A stretch of DNA of 64,000 nucleotides, from assembly GCA_963770535.1 (NCBI GenBank), contig CAVYPZ010000007.1:310001-374000 (forward strand). The letters are read 5' to 3'. How positions within the stretch are numbered: position 1 is the stretch's first letter; the number at the start of each line of letters is the position of its first letter. The position numbers and the translations under genes are program-made. Source of the DNA: RYN-230 sp963770535 (GTDB lineage Bacteria; Actinomycetota; Actinomycetes; Streptosporangiales; Streptosporangiaceae). Below are positions 18,333 to 27,566 of the stretch, one piece after another. The notes beneath the pieces were generated by a model. The model ran no database searches and was not told the origin of the DNA. It saw nothing but the letters and a program-made list of their open reading frames with translations.

Positions 18333-19940
18333 GTGATCGTGACGGATGTGTGCACTCCGCATAAAGTGCCACCTGTGCACACGGTGGACGAAATCCTGGC
18401 CAGCTCGCCTCTGTCCGGGCTGAGGCGGGTCAGCCGCGGCGGCGGCCGCCGGGAGGTTGCCCTGGTCCGGCTGGCCGAGCGCTTCGCGGACCTGGACGGT
18501 GCCCCGCCGGGCAGCCTGGTCGTGCTCTCCAGGGCGGCGTCCGCCGAGGTGACCGACTACCGCCTGGACATGGCCCTGCGCTGGGCGGCGGTCAACCAGG
18601 TGGCGGCGGTCGCGGCGTTCTCCGCCGAGCAGTGGCAGCCCACCGTCACCGCGATGGATATCGCCGGGCGGGCCGACATCGCCCTGGTCTCGGTCCCGGC
18701 CGCCGCCGAGCTGGCCAGGCTGGTGCAGGCGATCGCCCGCGAGATAGGCGGCGGTGCCGACCGTGCCCTCGGGCGTGCGGAGGAAGGGCTGAACGCGGTG
18801 CTCTCCGCCGAGGCAGCCGGGGCCGGGCTCGACGAGCTCCGCGCCGCGGTCGGCCACGCGCTGGGCACGATCGTCGAGTTCCGCCCCCGCGGCCCGGATG
18901 CCCGCGGTGCGGATGCCCGCGGCCGGGAGGATGGCCTGGCGGGCCAGGTCAGCGTGCCGGTCATCGTGGGCGACGCGCCGATCGGTGACCTGGTCGCGCC
19001 GGACGCTCTCGGGGACCTTGGCGTCGCCGCGCGCCTGGTCCTGCACAGCGCCGCCGCGTCCGCCGGGCGGCTGCTCGACCTGGCCAGGCGGGCCCGCGAG
19101 GTCCCGGCCCGGTCCCGCAGCGAACTGCTCGCCGAACTGCTGATGTCGGAGTCGGCGGTCAACGGCGACCTCCTGGACCGGGCCCGGCAGCTCAACGTCG
19201 CGCTGGGCGGGTGGCACGTCGCGGTCCGGATCGAGGCCGACGATCTCGATGGAGGAGGCCCGGACGGTGGCCCCGGGGGAACCGGCCCGGATGAGGTGCG
19301 CCGGTTCGAACTGCTGGAGTCGGCGGGCCAGGTCGCTCTCCAGGCCGCCGCGGCGGCCGGCGGCACCTGGCACCTGTCCCGGGTGGCCCGCGCCATCGTG
19401 CTGATCAGGATGACCACATCCGATCCCGGGCCGCAGGCCGGTGCCCAGGCCGCCCGGTCTGCCGCTCGTGCACTGCAGGCCCTGCGGGAACGGCTGCCTG
19501 CGCTCCCGTTCCGCGCCGGGGTGGGCGCGGCGCATGAGGGGCCGACGGGGCTGCGTGCCTCCGCGGCCGAGGCCCGGGCGGCACTGTTCGCCGCGAGGGC
19601 GGCCCGCAAGCCGTCCGGGGTCGCCTCGCACGACGCGGTCGGGGTACAGCGGATGCTGATGGAGTGGTACGCCTCGGACACGGCCCGGGCTTCCGTGCGT
19701 GACCAGCTCGCGCCGCTGGAGAACCTCGGCCAGGCCCGGGCGGACACGGCGATCAGGACTCTCGCGGCCTACCTCGATGAGCAGGGCTCGATTGGCAAGA
19801 CCGCGCAACGGCTGCATCTGCACCGCAACGCGGTGGCTAACCGTATCCGCGGGATCATCGACCTGCTGGACGTGGATTTCGAGGACCCTGACCAGCGGCT
19901 CGCCCTCCAGCTGGCCTGCCGCGCCCGGCTGCTGGGCTGA
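18333..19940 (+). CDS. PucR-family transcriptional regulator
   Basis: 535 aa. The C-terminus (about 465-535) has the PucR helix-turn-helix (TLAAYLDEQGSIGKTAQRL, HLHRNAVANRIRGI). The N-terminal half contains the PucR-type sensing region (RLAERFADLDGAPPGSLVVLS) and a middle GGDEF-like fold. PucR proteins activate purine-degradation and other N-heterocycle catabolic operons in response to pathway intermediates. Divergent position suggests it controls the DUF917-hydantoinase-ABC operon. Several in-frame GTGs exist (18333, 18348, 18375); the real start may be downstream. Confidence 0.85.
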   Translation: MIVTDVCTPHKVPPVHTVDEILASSPLSGLRRVSRGGGRREVALVRLAERFADLDGAPPGSLVVLSRAASAEVTDYRLDMALRWAAVNQVAAVAAFSAEQWQPTVTAMDIAGRADIALVSVPAAAELARLVQAIAREIGGGADRALGRAEEGLNAVLSAEAAGAGLDELRAAVGHALGTIVEFRPRGPDARGADARGREDGLAGQVSVPVIVGDAPIGDLVAPDALGDLGVAARLVLHSAAASAGRLLDLARRAREVPARSRSELLAELLMSESAVNGDLLDRARQLNVALGGWHVAVRIEADDLDGGGPDGGPGGTGPDEVRRFELLESAGQVALQAAAAAGGTWHLSRVARAIVLIRMTTSDPGPQAGAQAARSAARALQALRERLPALPFRAGVGAAHEGPTGLRASAAEARAALFAARAARKPSGVASHDAVGVQRMLMEWYASDTARASVRDQLAPLENLGQARADTAIRTLAAYLDEQGSIGKTAQRLHLHRNAVANRIRGIIDLLDVDFEDPDQRLALQLACRARLLG

Positions 19941-20098
19941 CCGTCACCGGACGGCTGGCCCTGGTTCAGCATGGTCCGGCTCTGGCCGAAACGGCCGGAG
20001 AGGCAACGGCGGCGCACCGTGTCGAGCCGGGGCACCCGGCTCCGACTGTCCAGTGAGCGGGCCCGCCGGGCCCGGGCTTGAGAACAGGAGCCGTCATC

Positions 20099-20578
20099 AT
20101 GACTACCGCTAGCCGCCGTACTCCTTCCCCCGTTACCGTGGCCTCCTCACGGCTCGGGATGCTTCCGGTGCCCGTGACCGGTGTCATCGCCGCTGCCGCG
20201 GGTGCCGCGGTGCTGTACGCCTACGGGGCCGTGGCCCAGGCCCTGTCTGGCCCCATGCGGGCCGGTGAACTGGGTGCCGGCCATGCCCAGGCCGTCACGC
20301 CGGCCAGCTTCGCCAGCGGCGTGGTGTTCTGCACGGTGGCGGGCACCATCCTGGCGGTGATCCTGGCCGCCCGTACGGCTGAGCCCGCCCGGGCGTTCGT
20401 GCGCACCACGGTGATCCTGGTGGCGGTGTCCCTGGTCTTTCCGCTGGCCGCCAGCCACACCACGATCCCGACCAGGCTCACCCTGGCGCTGGGCCACCTC
20501 CTGGCAGCGGCGATCGTCATCCCGCTCCTCACGCTGCGCCTCGCGCAGACGCGACGGGACCGGGGCACGGCCCAGTGA
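20099..20578 (+). CDS. DUF6069-like four-helix membrane protein
   Basis: 159 aa from ATG 20099, with an AGGAG ribosome site 6 nt upstream (the ATG at 20078 reading lacks one). Four hydrophobic helices (GVIAAAAGAAVLYAYG, ASGVVFCTVAGTILAVILA, VILVAVSLVFPLA, LTLALGHLLAAAIVIPLL) match the small DUF6069 integral membrane proteins of actinomycetes. Role unknown. Confidence 0.75.
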   Translation: MTTASRRTPSPVTVASSRLGMLPVPVTGVIAAAAGAAVLYAYGAVAQALSGPMRAGELGAGHAQAVTPASFASGVVFCTVAGTILAVILAARTAEPARAFVRTTVILVAVSLVFPLAASHTTIPTRLTLALGHLLAAAIVIPLLTLRLAQTRRDRGTAQ

Positions 20579-20809
20579 GCAGCGCGCCCAGCGGGCGCAG
20601 CGGCGTGCTCGGCCACGCGCCGAACGTAGACTCATGTGCTTCGGGTAGCATGCCGCCCTTTACCGGAGCCGGGACCGTCAGCTTGAGAATGAGCGCGGGC
20701 CGGCCGCAAGACGCTGGCTGCCTGGCCGCCCCGGCGGCGGACGCGGGTCCTGGCCGCGTTATCGCGGGATTATCGTGGCCGGCTGGCCAGCTGGCCGGGA
20801 GGAACGAGG

Positions 20810-22225
20810 ATGGACGAAGGCTTAGCAGGCAACGTTCACGATGAAGCGCCTTTGACCCGGACCAGGGCGGGCGATGATTCAGTTGGCCTGCGCAAGCCTG
20901 CCGAGCCCGCTGCCCGGCTACGGGATCTGCGAGTACCGCGCGGGGCCGTGGCGCTGGCGGCGGTCGCGTTCACGATGTCTGTGACGGCCAGCTTCGTAAC
21001 CCTGGCCAAGGCGACCTCTGGCCAGCGGCTGCCCATGATCGACCTTCAGATCTACCGCTGGTCCGGGCTGCTCGCCCTCCACTCGGGTGATCTCTACGGT
21101 GGCTACTTCCCGCATCGCCACCTGCCCTTCACTTACCCGCCAATATCCGCGCTGGCTTTCGCGGCCATGGCTGCCATCCCGATGTCTGTACTGATGTGGC
21201 TGATAACGGCCGCAAGTATCTCCTGCCTGACGGCGACGCTGTGGCTGACATGGGGGAATCTGGGTTATCGGCGTTCCGCCCGGGCCGCTGCGACACTGGC
21301 TGCCGCCAGTGTCACTTTGTGGCTCGCGCCGGTGCTGCAGACGCTCTGGCTAGGCCAGATTAACCTGATCCTGATGTTTGTTATCGTGGCGGACCTGACC
21401 CTGCCGGATACAGCGCGGCTCAAAGGTGCGGGGGTGGGCCTGGCGGCCGGATTCAAGCTGGTCCCCCTGATCTTCATCCCGTACCTGCTCCTCACCCGGC
21501 GGTTCCGCGCAATGGGTGTTTCATTGGTTACCTTTGCGCTGACAATTGCTATTTCGCAAATCCCACTACTCAGGCAATCGCAGCAGTTCTGGCTCGATGG
21601 GCTATTTCTTAATTCAGGCCGGGCCGGCAACATCGCGTATGTGGGGAACCAGTCGTTGCATGGCGCCCTGGCGCGGCTGGTGAGTATTCACTCGGCGGAG
21701 CAGCCGTACTGGCTCCTTATCCTGGTGGTCATCGGCGTCGCTGGCCTCCTGCTTGCCGCCCGGGCGGCGCGGAGTGGACACGAAATGACCGGCATTTTGA
21801 TGTGCGGTCTCACGGGGCTGCTCATCTCGCCCATCTCGTGGTCGCATCATTGGGTGTGGGTTGCGCCAGCCCTTGTCGTAGCCGCCGATGCAGCTGCCCG
21901 GTTGCGTGCACCCTTGTGGTCGTCAGGCGGGTCCGGCCACGGCAGACGACGGCTCGTGAGGCGGGGGTGGCCCGGCCACTGGCGACGATGGGCGTACTGG
22001 TGTGCCCTGGCAACGTTGACGGCGCCATTCTTCGTGCTTTCGGAGGGCCTGACGCCTGCTTCCGTGGTCCAGGGTGCAGGGGCACATGGAATAGAGCTGG
22101 TGACTGGCAACCTTTACGTGATTGACGGCCTCGTAGTCTTGTGTGTCGTGGGACTCACTCTCGCGGCCCGCGAGCGGAAAGTCGTGCATGGAGGCGGCTG
22201 GAATGAGAACAGCACCCCGCCTTGA
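20810..22225 (+). CDS. GT87 polyprenyl-phosphate-mannose-dependent mannosyltransferase-like membrane protein
   Basis: 471 aa with about ten membrane helices. Signatures of GT87 (DUF2029): early acidic loop DLQIYRW, FTYPPISAL, GLAAGFKLVPLIF, and SPISWSHHWVWV. The family (PimE is the model) adds alpha-1,2-mannose from polyprenyl-phosphate-mannose on the outer face of the membrane. ATG 20810 follows GGGAGGAACGAGG. It stands between a small membrane protein and an esterase, with no other envelope glycan gene nearby, so the acceptor is open. Confidence 0.85.
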   Translation: MDEGLAGNVHDEAPLTRTRAGDDSVGLRKPAEPAARLRDLRVPRGAVALAAVAFTMSVTASFVTLAKATSGQRLPMIDLQIYRWSGLLALHSGDLYGGYFPHRHLPFTYPPISALAFAAMAAIPMSVLMWLITAASISCLTATLWLTWGNLGYRRSARAAATLAAASVTLWLAPVLQTLWLGQINLILMFVIVADLTLPDTARLKGAGVGLAAGFKLVPLIFIPYLLLTRRFRAMGVSLVTFALTIAISQIPLLRQSQQFWLDGLFLNSGRAGNIAYVGNQSLHGALARLVSIHSAEQPYWLLILVVIGVAGLLLAARAARSGHEMTGILMCGLTGLLISPISWSHHWVWVAPALVVAADAAARLRAPLWSSGGSGHGRRRLVRRGWPGHWRRWAYWCALATLTAPFFVLSEGLTPASVVQGAGAHGIELVTGNLYVIDGLVVLCVVGLTLAARERKVVHGGGWNENSTPP

Positions 22226-22526
22226 CCGGTTCTGGCCGCAGACCTGCTGGTAACGGGGCCCGAAGGACCGATATGACCATCGCGCGTCCCGGGCACCCGC
22301 CGCTGGCGGACCGCTCCTGGCCGGCAGCCAGGGTACAGGCCAGGGATTTACACAGGCGCGACGGCCCGACCCTGAGCGTGACCCTGGGACCAGTACCGTC
22401 CTGCGGGGGCGGGGTGGCAAGGGTGCTTGCCAGGGGCGCGGCCGAAAGGCCACGCATTCTGGCCCGGCTGCCGAAGCGCCCTTGGCGCCGTGTCGGACGG
22501 CAGCCCACGGCTGAGGAGATGCGGAC
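22226..22526. other. Noncoding stretch
   Basis: About 300 bp between the GT87 gene and the esterase. Several frames are open but none shows coding character or a ribosome site; no repeat or tRNA seen. Confidence 0.4.
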
Positions 22527-23429
22527 ATGCCGAGCCAGGCGATGCAGGACGCGATCGGCGCTCTCAGGGACCGGCAGAAGGCCGGTGCCGGCCAGGCCCC
22601 GGCGACGCTGGAAGAGCGCCGGGCCGGCTTCATCCCCGGGGACCGCCTGCACCGGGTGCCTGAGGATGTGCGGGTGACGGAGGTGAGCGCTGGCGGGGTG
22701 CCAGCCCACTGGCTTGAGGCCCCCGGAGCCCGCGCCGGCCGGGTTCTGCTGTTCCTGCACGGCGGCGGTTTCGAGCTGGGGTCACTGCGCAGCGACGGCG
22801 AGCTGGCCGCCCGGCTGGGACGGGCCAGCGGGATGCGGGTGCTGTTCCCTGAATACCGGCTGGCCCCCGAGCATCCCTTCCCCGCCGCGGTCGACGACGT
22901 CCTGGCCGCCTGGCGCTGGCTGCGCACCGGCCAGGACCTGAGCCCGGCATCACTCGCGGTGGCCGGCGACTCGGCCGGCGGCGGGCTCGCCGCCGCCCTG
23001 CTCGTGGCCCTGCGTGACGCCGGGCAGGCACTGCCCGCGGCCGCCGTGCTGATGTCCCCGACGGTGGACCTGACCAGCTCGGGGGCCTCGATGACCGAGC
23101 GCGCCGGCCAGGATCCGGTCTCCACCCCCGCCATGCTGCGCCAGTTCGCCTCCCGCTACCTGGCCGGGGCTGACCCTAAAACACCCCTGGCGTCACCGCT
23201 GTTCGCCTCCCTGGCCGGGCTGCCGCCGCTGCTGATCCAGGCCGGCACGGCCGACCTGCTGCTCAGCGATTCCGAACGCCTCGCCGCCGCAGCCGCCCAG
23301 GCCGGGGTCAACGTCACCCTGCAGATCGGCGAAGGCCTGCCCCACGTCTACCAGCTCCTGCTCGGCACCCCCGAAGCAGCCCAGGCCACCAGGCAAATCG
23401 GGATCTTCCTCCGGGCCCGCGTTCGCTAA
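22527..23429 (+). CDS. Alpha/beta hydrolase of the hormone-sensitive lipase family
   Basis: 300 aa with the HSL oxyanion motif HGGGFE (78-83), nucleophile elbow GDSAGG (Ser149), Asp243 in GTADLLL and His273 in LPHVYQ, giving a complete triad. Such enzymes hydrolyse short acyl esters in the cytosol. No signal peptide. Stands alone; convergent with the trans-sulfuration gene 28 bp downstream. Confidence 0.9.
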   Translation: MPSQAMQDAIGALRDRQKAGAGQAPATLEERRAGFIPGDRLHRVPEDVRVTEVSAGGVPAHWLEAPGARAGRVLLFLHGGGFELGSLRSDGELAARLGRASGMRVLFPEYRLAPEHPFPAAVDDVLAAWRWLRTGQDLSPASLAVAGDSAGGGLAAALLVALRDAGQALPAAAVLMSPTVDLTSSGASMTERAGQDPVSTPAMLRQFASRYLAGADPKTPLASPLFASLAGLPPLLIQAGTADLLLSDSERLAAAAAQAGVNVTLQIGEGLPHVYQLLLGTPEAAQATRQIGIFLRARVR

Positions 23430-23457
23430 CCGGATAGTGACGTCCCGGCCCCTGGCT

Positions 23458-24636
23458 CTATGTGGCGTTCTCTGGTCGCGAAGCTTGTTCAAGCGCCGTG
23501 CTGAGGTCCTTCCACAGGTCGTCGATGTGTTCGCAGCCGACGCTCAGACGCAGCAGCCCGGGGGGCACGTGGCCTTGTCCTGGGAGCTTGCCGCGCCGTT
23601 CGATGGTGGTTTCGACGCCGCCGAGGCTGGTGGCGTGGACGATGACGTGCACGGCGTTGCAGAGGCGGTCAGCTGTGGGGGCGTCGGCTACCTCGAAGGC
23701 CAGCACCGCCCCGAACCCGGTCATTTGCGCGGCGGCGGTGCGGTGCCCAGGGTCGCTGGGAAGACCGGGGTAGCGCACCCGGCTGACGGCAGGGTGTTCA
23801 TCGAGCCGGCGGGCGAGTTCGCTGGTGTTGCGCTGGCCGCGGTCGAGCCGCAGGGCAAGAGTGCGCAGGCCGCGCAGCGCCAGGAAAGCCTCGAGGGCTC
23901 CAGGGGTTGCGCCCGATAGGCCGCGGCGCTGGCGCAGGCGCCCGGCAAGAGCTTCCTCGCGGGCAATGGTGATGCCGGACAGCAGGTCGGAGTGGCCGCC
24001 AATGAACTTGGTGGCGCTGTGCACGACCACGTCCGCGCCGAGTGCCAGGGGCTGTTGCAGGAGTGGCGTCGCGAACGTGTTGTCGACGCCGACGATGGTC
24101 CCGGCGCGGCGGCCGGCGGCGCACAGGGCGGGAAGGTCAGCCACCTCGAGCAGCGGATTCGAGGGTGTCTCCAGCCAGAGCAGGTCTGCGCCGGGGACGG
24201 CGGCTTGGACGCTCAGGGTGTCGGTCAGGTCAACGCGGTCAATGGCCCAGCGCCCTTGCTGCTGGCCATCGGCGAGAAGCTCGCCGACCCCGAAATAGCA
24301 ATCCGCCGGGGCAACGATACGGCCCCCCGCTGGCAGGAGGTCGAGCACGGCAGCGACCGCGGCCATGCCGGAGGAGAACGCCACGGCATGCCCGCCCTCG
24401 ACCTGGCCCACGGCTGTCTCCAGGGCCTCCCAGGTCGGCGTGGAGTCTGTGCGCGCGTAGGCACGGGCGCCCTCCCCGATGCCTGGCGCTGCAGTGGCGC
24501 TGGCGTGGAAGTTAGAGGCCAGCACCACGGGAGTGTTGAGCGGCCCGCCGGCCGCGTGGCCAGGGCGGCCAGCGCATATGACCGTTGTTTCCGGGCGCAG
24601 GCCGGCCGGGGCTGCCTGCTGTTCATCAGGTGTCAT
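23458..24636 (-). CDS. Cystathionine gamma-synthase/lyase family PLP enzyme
   Basis: 392 aa of the Cys/Met metabolism class. PLP-binding lysine is Lys210 in HSATKFIGGHSD; SSGMAAVAAV (about 88-97) binds the phosphate and DNTFAT lies at 185-190. Substrate-side ...GVETTIERR differs from the usual E-S-L motif, so synthase versus lyase cannot be settled. It lies 40 bp from the divergent XRE-cupin gene, sharing its promoter region, and may be the target of that regulator. Confidence 0.85.
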   Translation of the reverse strand: MTPDEQQAAPAGLRPETTVICAGRPGHAAGGPLNTPVVLASNFHASATAAPGIGEGARAYARTDSTPTWEALETAVGQVEGGHAVAFSSGMAAVAAVLDLLPAGGRIVAPADCYFGVGELLADGQQQGRWAIDRVDLTDTLSVQAAVPGADLLWLETPSNPLLEVADLPALCAAGRRAGTIVGVDNTFATPLLQQPLALGADVVVHSATKFIGGHSDLLSGITIAREEALAGRLRQRRGLSGATPGALEAFLALRGLRTLALRLDRGQRNTSELARRLDEHPAVSRVRYPGLPSDPGHRTAAAQMTGFGAVLAFEVADAPTADRLCNAVHVIVHATSLGGVETTIERRGKLPGQGHVPPGLLRLSVGCEHIDDLWKDLSTALEQASRPENAT

Positions 24637-24655
24637 GGGTTCTCCTGTCTCCCGG

Positions 24656-24679
24656 TAGTGCAGTATAGTGCCCTACATG
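24656..24679 (+). promoter_or_regulatory. Direct repeat TAGTGC-N4-TAGTGC with -10 box TATAGT; leaderless start
   Basis: TAGTGC occurs at 24656 and 24666, exactly one helical turn apart, and TATAGT (24664-24669) ends 7 nt before ATG 24677. No ribosome site is present. A regulator bound to the repeat would cover the -10 box and the divergent metB-like promoter. Confidence 0.5.
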
Positions 24680-25291
24680 AGGCAGTCGGATTTGGAGGCT
24701 CGTGCCGGGGCGGACAGCATCGCCCGCGCCATCGGCGGCCGGGTGAAGCAGGGGCGGGGCAGCCGGGGCTGGACCTTGGACCAGCTGGCTGAGCGCTCTG
24801 GCGTCAGCCGCAGAATGCTGGTCGGCATCGAGCAGGGCTCGGCCAATCCGAGCATCGCGACACTGCTTCGCATCAGTGACGCGCTCGGCATAGGGTTGCC
24901 CGCGCTTGTCGATCTGGACCGTTCGTCCAGGCTGCGGGTCACCCGGGCTGGCGCTGCCCCGGTGCTATGGCGGGGGGAACTCGGCGGGCAGGCCGTGCTC
25001 GTCGCCGGCACGGAGCCGCCGGACGTCACCGAGCTGTGGGACTGGACACTCGGGCCGGGTGAGAGTCACTCCAGCGAGGCGCACGCCGCGGGAACCCGCG
25101 AGCTGCTGTTCGTCCTTGATGGGAAGCTTGAGCTCAGCGTGGGCCAGCATGCCGAGGTACTGGCGACGGGAGATTCGGCTTCGTTCGCCGGTGACCTGGC
25201 CCACAACTACGTGAACGTCAACTCAGCGCAAGTGGCACGTTTCGCGTTGACGGTGTTCGAGCCGGCTGTCGGCGGGGGTGCGGCCCGGTGA
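24677..25291 (+). CDS. XRE-family regulator with C-terminal cupin domain
   Basis: 204 aa: an XRE helix-turn-helix (about 18-75; LDQLAERSGVSRRMLVGIEQG, NPSIATLLRISDALG) joined to a cupin (about 110-195; PGESHSSEAHAAGTRELLFVLDG). Cupin XRE proteins sense a small metabolite and repress nearby catabolic or amino-acid genes. I use ATG 24677, because the upstream GTG 24668 lies inside the operator and -10 box. It overlaps the B3/4 gene. Confidence 0.88.
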   Translation: MRQSDLEARAGADSIARAIGGRVKQGRGSRGWTLDQLAERSGVSRRMLVGIEQGSANPSIATLLRISDALGIGLPALVDLDRSSRLRVTRAGAAPVLWRGELGGQAVLVAGTEPPDVTELWDWTLGPGESHSSEAHAAGTRELLFVLDGKLELSVGQHAEVLATGDSASFAGDLAHNYVNVNSAQVARFALTVFEPAVGGGAAR

Positions 25292-26029
25292 TGACCCTGC
25301 TGACCCAGGCTGAGGTGAGTGAGCGCGCACGCGCCTTTCTCGCGGGCGTCAGCGTGGCCCCCGATGTCCTCGAGCTGCGCCCGGACTACCGCGTGCTGGT
25401 GATGGTGGCCGAGGGCCTGCAGCCGGGATTGCCCGACGAGATCAGCGAGGAGCTGCTGGCGCGAGCCGAGACCCGGGCACGGATCGCGCTCGATGGCCGG
25501 GCACCCGAAGACGTGCCCCACATCGCCGACTGGCGCGGCGCTTACCGGGCGTTCGGCGCCAAGCCTCAGCGCACCCGGCCGAGCGTTGAGGCGCTGCTGC
25601 GCCGTCTGGACGCCGGACTGCCTCGCATCGACCGCCTCACCGACGCATACAACGCGGTCTCGATTGCGAACATGGTGCCAGTTGGCGGCGAGGACCTGGA
25701 CCAGTACCAGGGCCCGGCCCGGCTGGTCCGGGCTAGCGGCGACGAGGACTTCGACACGGTGGTGCATGGTCGAGCCGGCTGTCGAGCACCCTAAGCCAGG
25801 CGAGGTGATCTGGTGTGACGACGCTGGCGTGACCTGCCGCCAGTGGAACTGGCGGCAATGCACCCGGACCCGGATGACACCGGCAACCGCCAACGCCATC
25901 TTCATCATCGACGGACTCGCCGCCCTCGGGGCCAACGGCTTGACCGGGGCAGGAAGCGACCTCGCCAGCTCCCTCATCCGCCTGAGCCCGCGGGCCGCCA
26001 TCGCCAGCCGGCTCATCGCCGCGGTTTAG
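25288..26029 (+). CDS. B3/B4 tRNA-binding-domain protein, frameshifted
   Basis: First 160 residues are in one frame (PHIADWRGAYRAFGAKPQRTRPSVEALLRR, LTDAYNAVSIANMVPVGGEDLD, read in parts), then the frame ends early at 25794 with nonsense after TVVHG. The missing C-terminus (EHPKPGEVIWCDDAGVTCR, QWNWRQCTRTRMT, IIDGLAAL) continues in the +1 frame to 26029. One extra base near 25770 explains it. The B3/B4 fold edits or binds aminoacyl-tRNA in PheRS; these standalone ones occur in operons with cupin XRE regulators and their job is not known. Coupled to the regulator by GTGA/TGATG overlap. Confidence 0.75.
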
Positions 26030-26055
26030 CCCCGCACCCGCTGGAGAACACACTC

Positions 26056-26089
26056 ATGCTGATCCACCCCTGGGACGGCGCCATCAGCG
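26056..26089 (+). pseudogene. Truncated start of a PaiB-like FMN-binding regulator gene
   Basis: ATG at 26056 opens MLIHPWDGAIS, the typical beginning of FMN-binding negative regulators (PaiB type) that follow B3/4 genes in related operons. Homology stops after about 10 codons, where the convergent glycosyltransferase gene ends. The operon was therefore cut here by insertion or deletion. Confidence 0.45.
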
Positions 26090-27379
26090 GCCGAGGATGT
26101 CGCGAAGATGCTGCACGGGCCATCGCCGGTCGAACAGTGTCGGGTCGTCGCGGTCCTCGGCGCGAAGGTGCCCGATCAAGGTCACATAGCCGTCGAGGTC
26201 GAGAGTCCTGAGCAGGGTGAGCAGGTCGGCCGCCTCGCCAGCGACGGGGGCGATCGGTGCGACGAACCGGTCGTAGAGGTCCACGACCTGGCGGACCATC
26301 GTGAGGTGTCGCGGCCCGGGCTCGACGGAGGGGAAGTTCGTCGCGGCGAAGTCCTCGGTGAAGACGATCGGCTCGACGGCCAGGGCCCCTGGTCCGTAGA
26401 GCTGGGCAAGGTGGATGAGCAACTCGACGTCGAAGGTCTCGTTGAAGGACGTCATCTGCCCGATGACTGGATCGAGCGCGACCCCGTCGAAGACTTTGAA
26501 CCCGGCCTGGGTGTCGAGCACCTGCGCCAGGGACGGGATGAGCAAGGCCCGGACGAAATGGCGGAACAAGACGATGATCTTGTCCGGCTTATCGCCGGTG
26601 CTGTGCGGCTCGGTGACGGGCCCGTCGGCCCGGACCAGCACCGCCCCCTCGATCCCGTACCGCTGGCCGAGCGCGCCGGCCACCTTGTCACCGGCCGCTA
26701 CCCGCGCTGCCAGCGAGCCCAGCTGGGCCAGGTTCGCGGACAGGTCCGCGTCGGTGTAGCAGACCACGTGCTGGCCGGGGATGTTCGCCGTCGCCGGATC
26801 GCTCCTGACCGCAGTGGCCAGCCCGGCCAGTATCGATCCGCCCTTGCGGGACTGCTCGGTCGAGGCCAGCTGGTCAAATGCAGGGCTGATCGAGACGCCA
26901 CCCCCGATCAGCTCGGCCAGCCTGAGCACCGTCACGCTGCGGTGGCCGTTCTCCGGGTAGCCCTCGGCCGCCGCGATGTCCGTCATGAGGTCGGCACTCG
27001 AGGGCCGGTCCGGGCATCCGTCGTCGCAGGCGATGATGCTCCACGTGACGCCGGGCAGGCCGCCGGTCAGCCAATCGAGCTGGCCGACCTTGGCCCGTAC
27101 GAAGTCCTCCCCATGCGGATGCGCCGCGCGCGGGACCATGCGGCCGGTCTCGCCGTACATGGCCCACACCACGGTCAGGTGGACCGGCCCGGTGAGCTCG
27201 CCCAGCCGCCGCCGCGAGCGAGCCGCGGCGATCGCTTCGGCCGCCACCGCCGGACCGTGCCTATCCGCGGCGCGACCCGCCGCCGTGTGGCCCTCGATTA
27301 AGGCGGAGGCCACGTCGAGTACCGCCTGGTTCTGGGCAGAGTCCGTGAGGTCGCGCACAGGCGCCAACGCATTCTCCAT
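26084..27379 (-). CDS. GT-A type glycosyltransferase-like protein
   Basis: 431 aa. The DxD-like motif CYTDADLSANL (about 232-242) and, further on, VLDTQAGFKVFDG and FDVELLIHLAQLYG are the signatures of family-2 dolichyl/polyprenyl-phosphate sugar transferases of the Alg5/DPG-synthase kind. Here the N-terminal half (about 1-110) is longer and there are no membrane helices. Likely a cytosolic sugar transferase using a nucleotide sugar; acceptor unknown. It lies at the left edge of the rearranged zone and ends inside a truncated operon. Confidence 0.7.
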   Translation of the reverse strand: MENALAPVRDLTDSAQNQAVLDVASALIEGHTAAGRAADRHGPAVAAEAIAAARSRRRLGELTGPVHLTVVWAMYGETGRMVPRAAHPHGEDFVRAKVGQLDWLTGGLPGVTWSIIACDDGCPDRPSSADLMTDIAAAEGYPENGHRSVTVLRLAELIGGGVSISPAFDQLASTEQSRKGGSILAGLATAVRSDPATANIPGQHVVCYTDADLSANLAQLGSLAARVAAGDKVAGALGQRYGIEGAVLVRADGPVTEPHSTGDKPDKIIVLFRHFVRALLIPSLAQVLDTQAGFKVFDGVALDPVIGQMTSFNETFDVELLIHLAQLYGPGALAVEPIVFTEDFAATNFPSVEPGPRHLTMVRQVVDLYDRFVAPIAPVAGEAADLLTLLRTLDLDGYVTLIGHLRAEDRDDPTLFDRRWPVQHLRDILGR

Positions 27380-27566
27380 GGCCTCAGGATGCCAGGACCG
27401 TCGGCTCCCACGCCTCCCGGATCACGGAACACCAACGCGGGGCTGGAGAGCTGGGCTACGGAGGCGAGGTAAGCAGAACGCCGGGGCTTGTGCGAAACAG
27501 GGTCGTGGCCGCGAAAAGACGGAGTTCGCTGGAAGGTCCGCCGCCGTCCGGCTCCCGGGGCGTGGG

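Noticed and set aside
22222..22677. 151-aa frame before the esterase
   Set aside because: It overlaps the esterase N-terminus in another frame and is Arg/Pro-rich; no ribosome site or recognisable motif.
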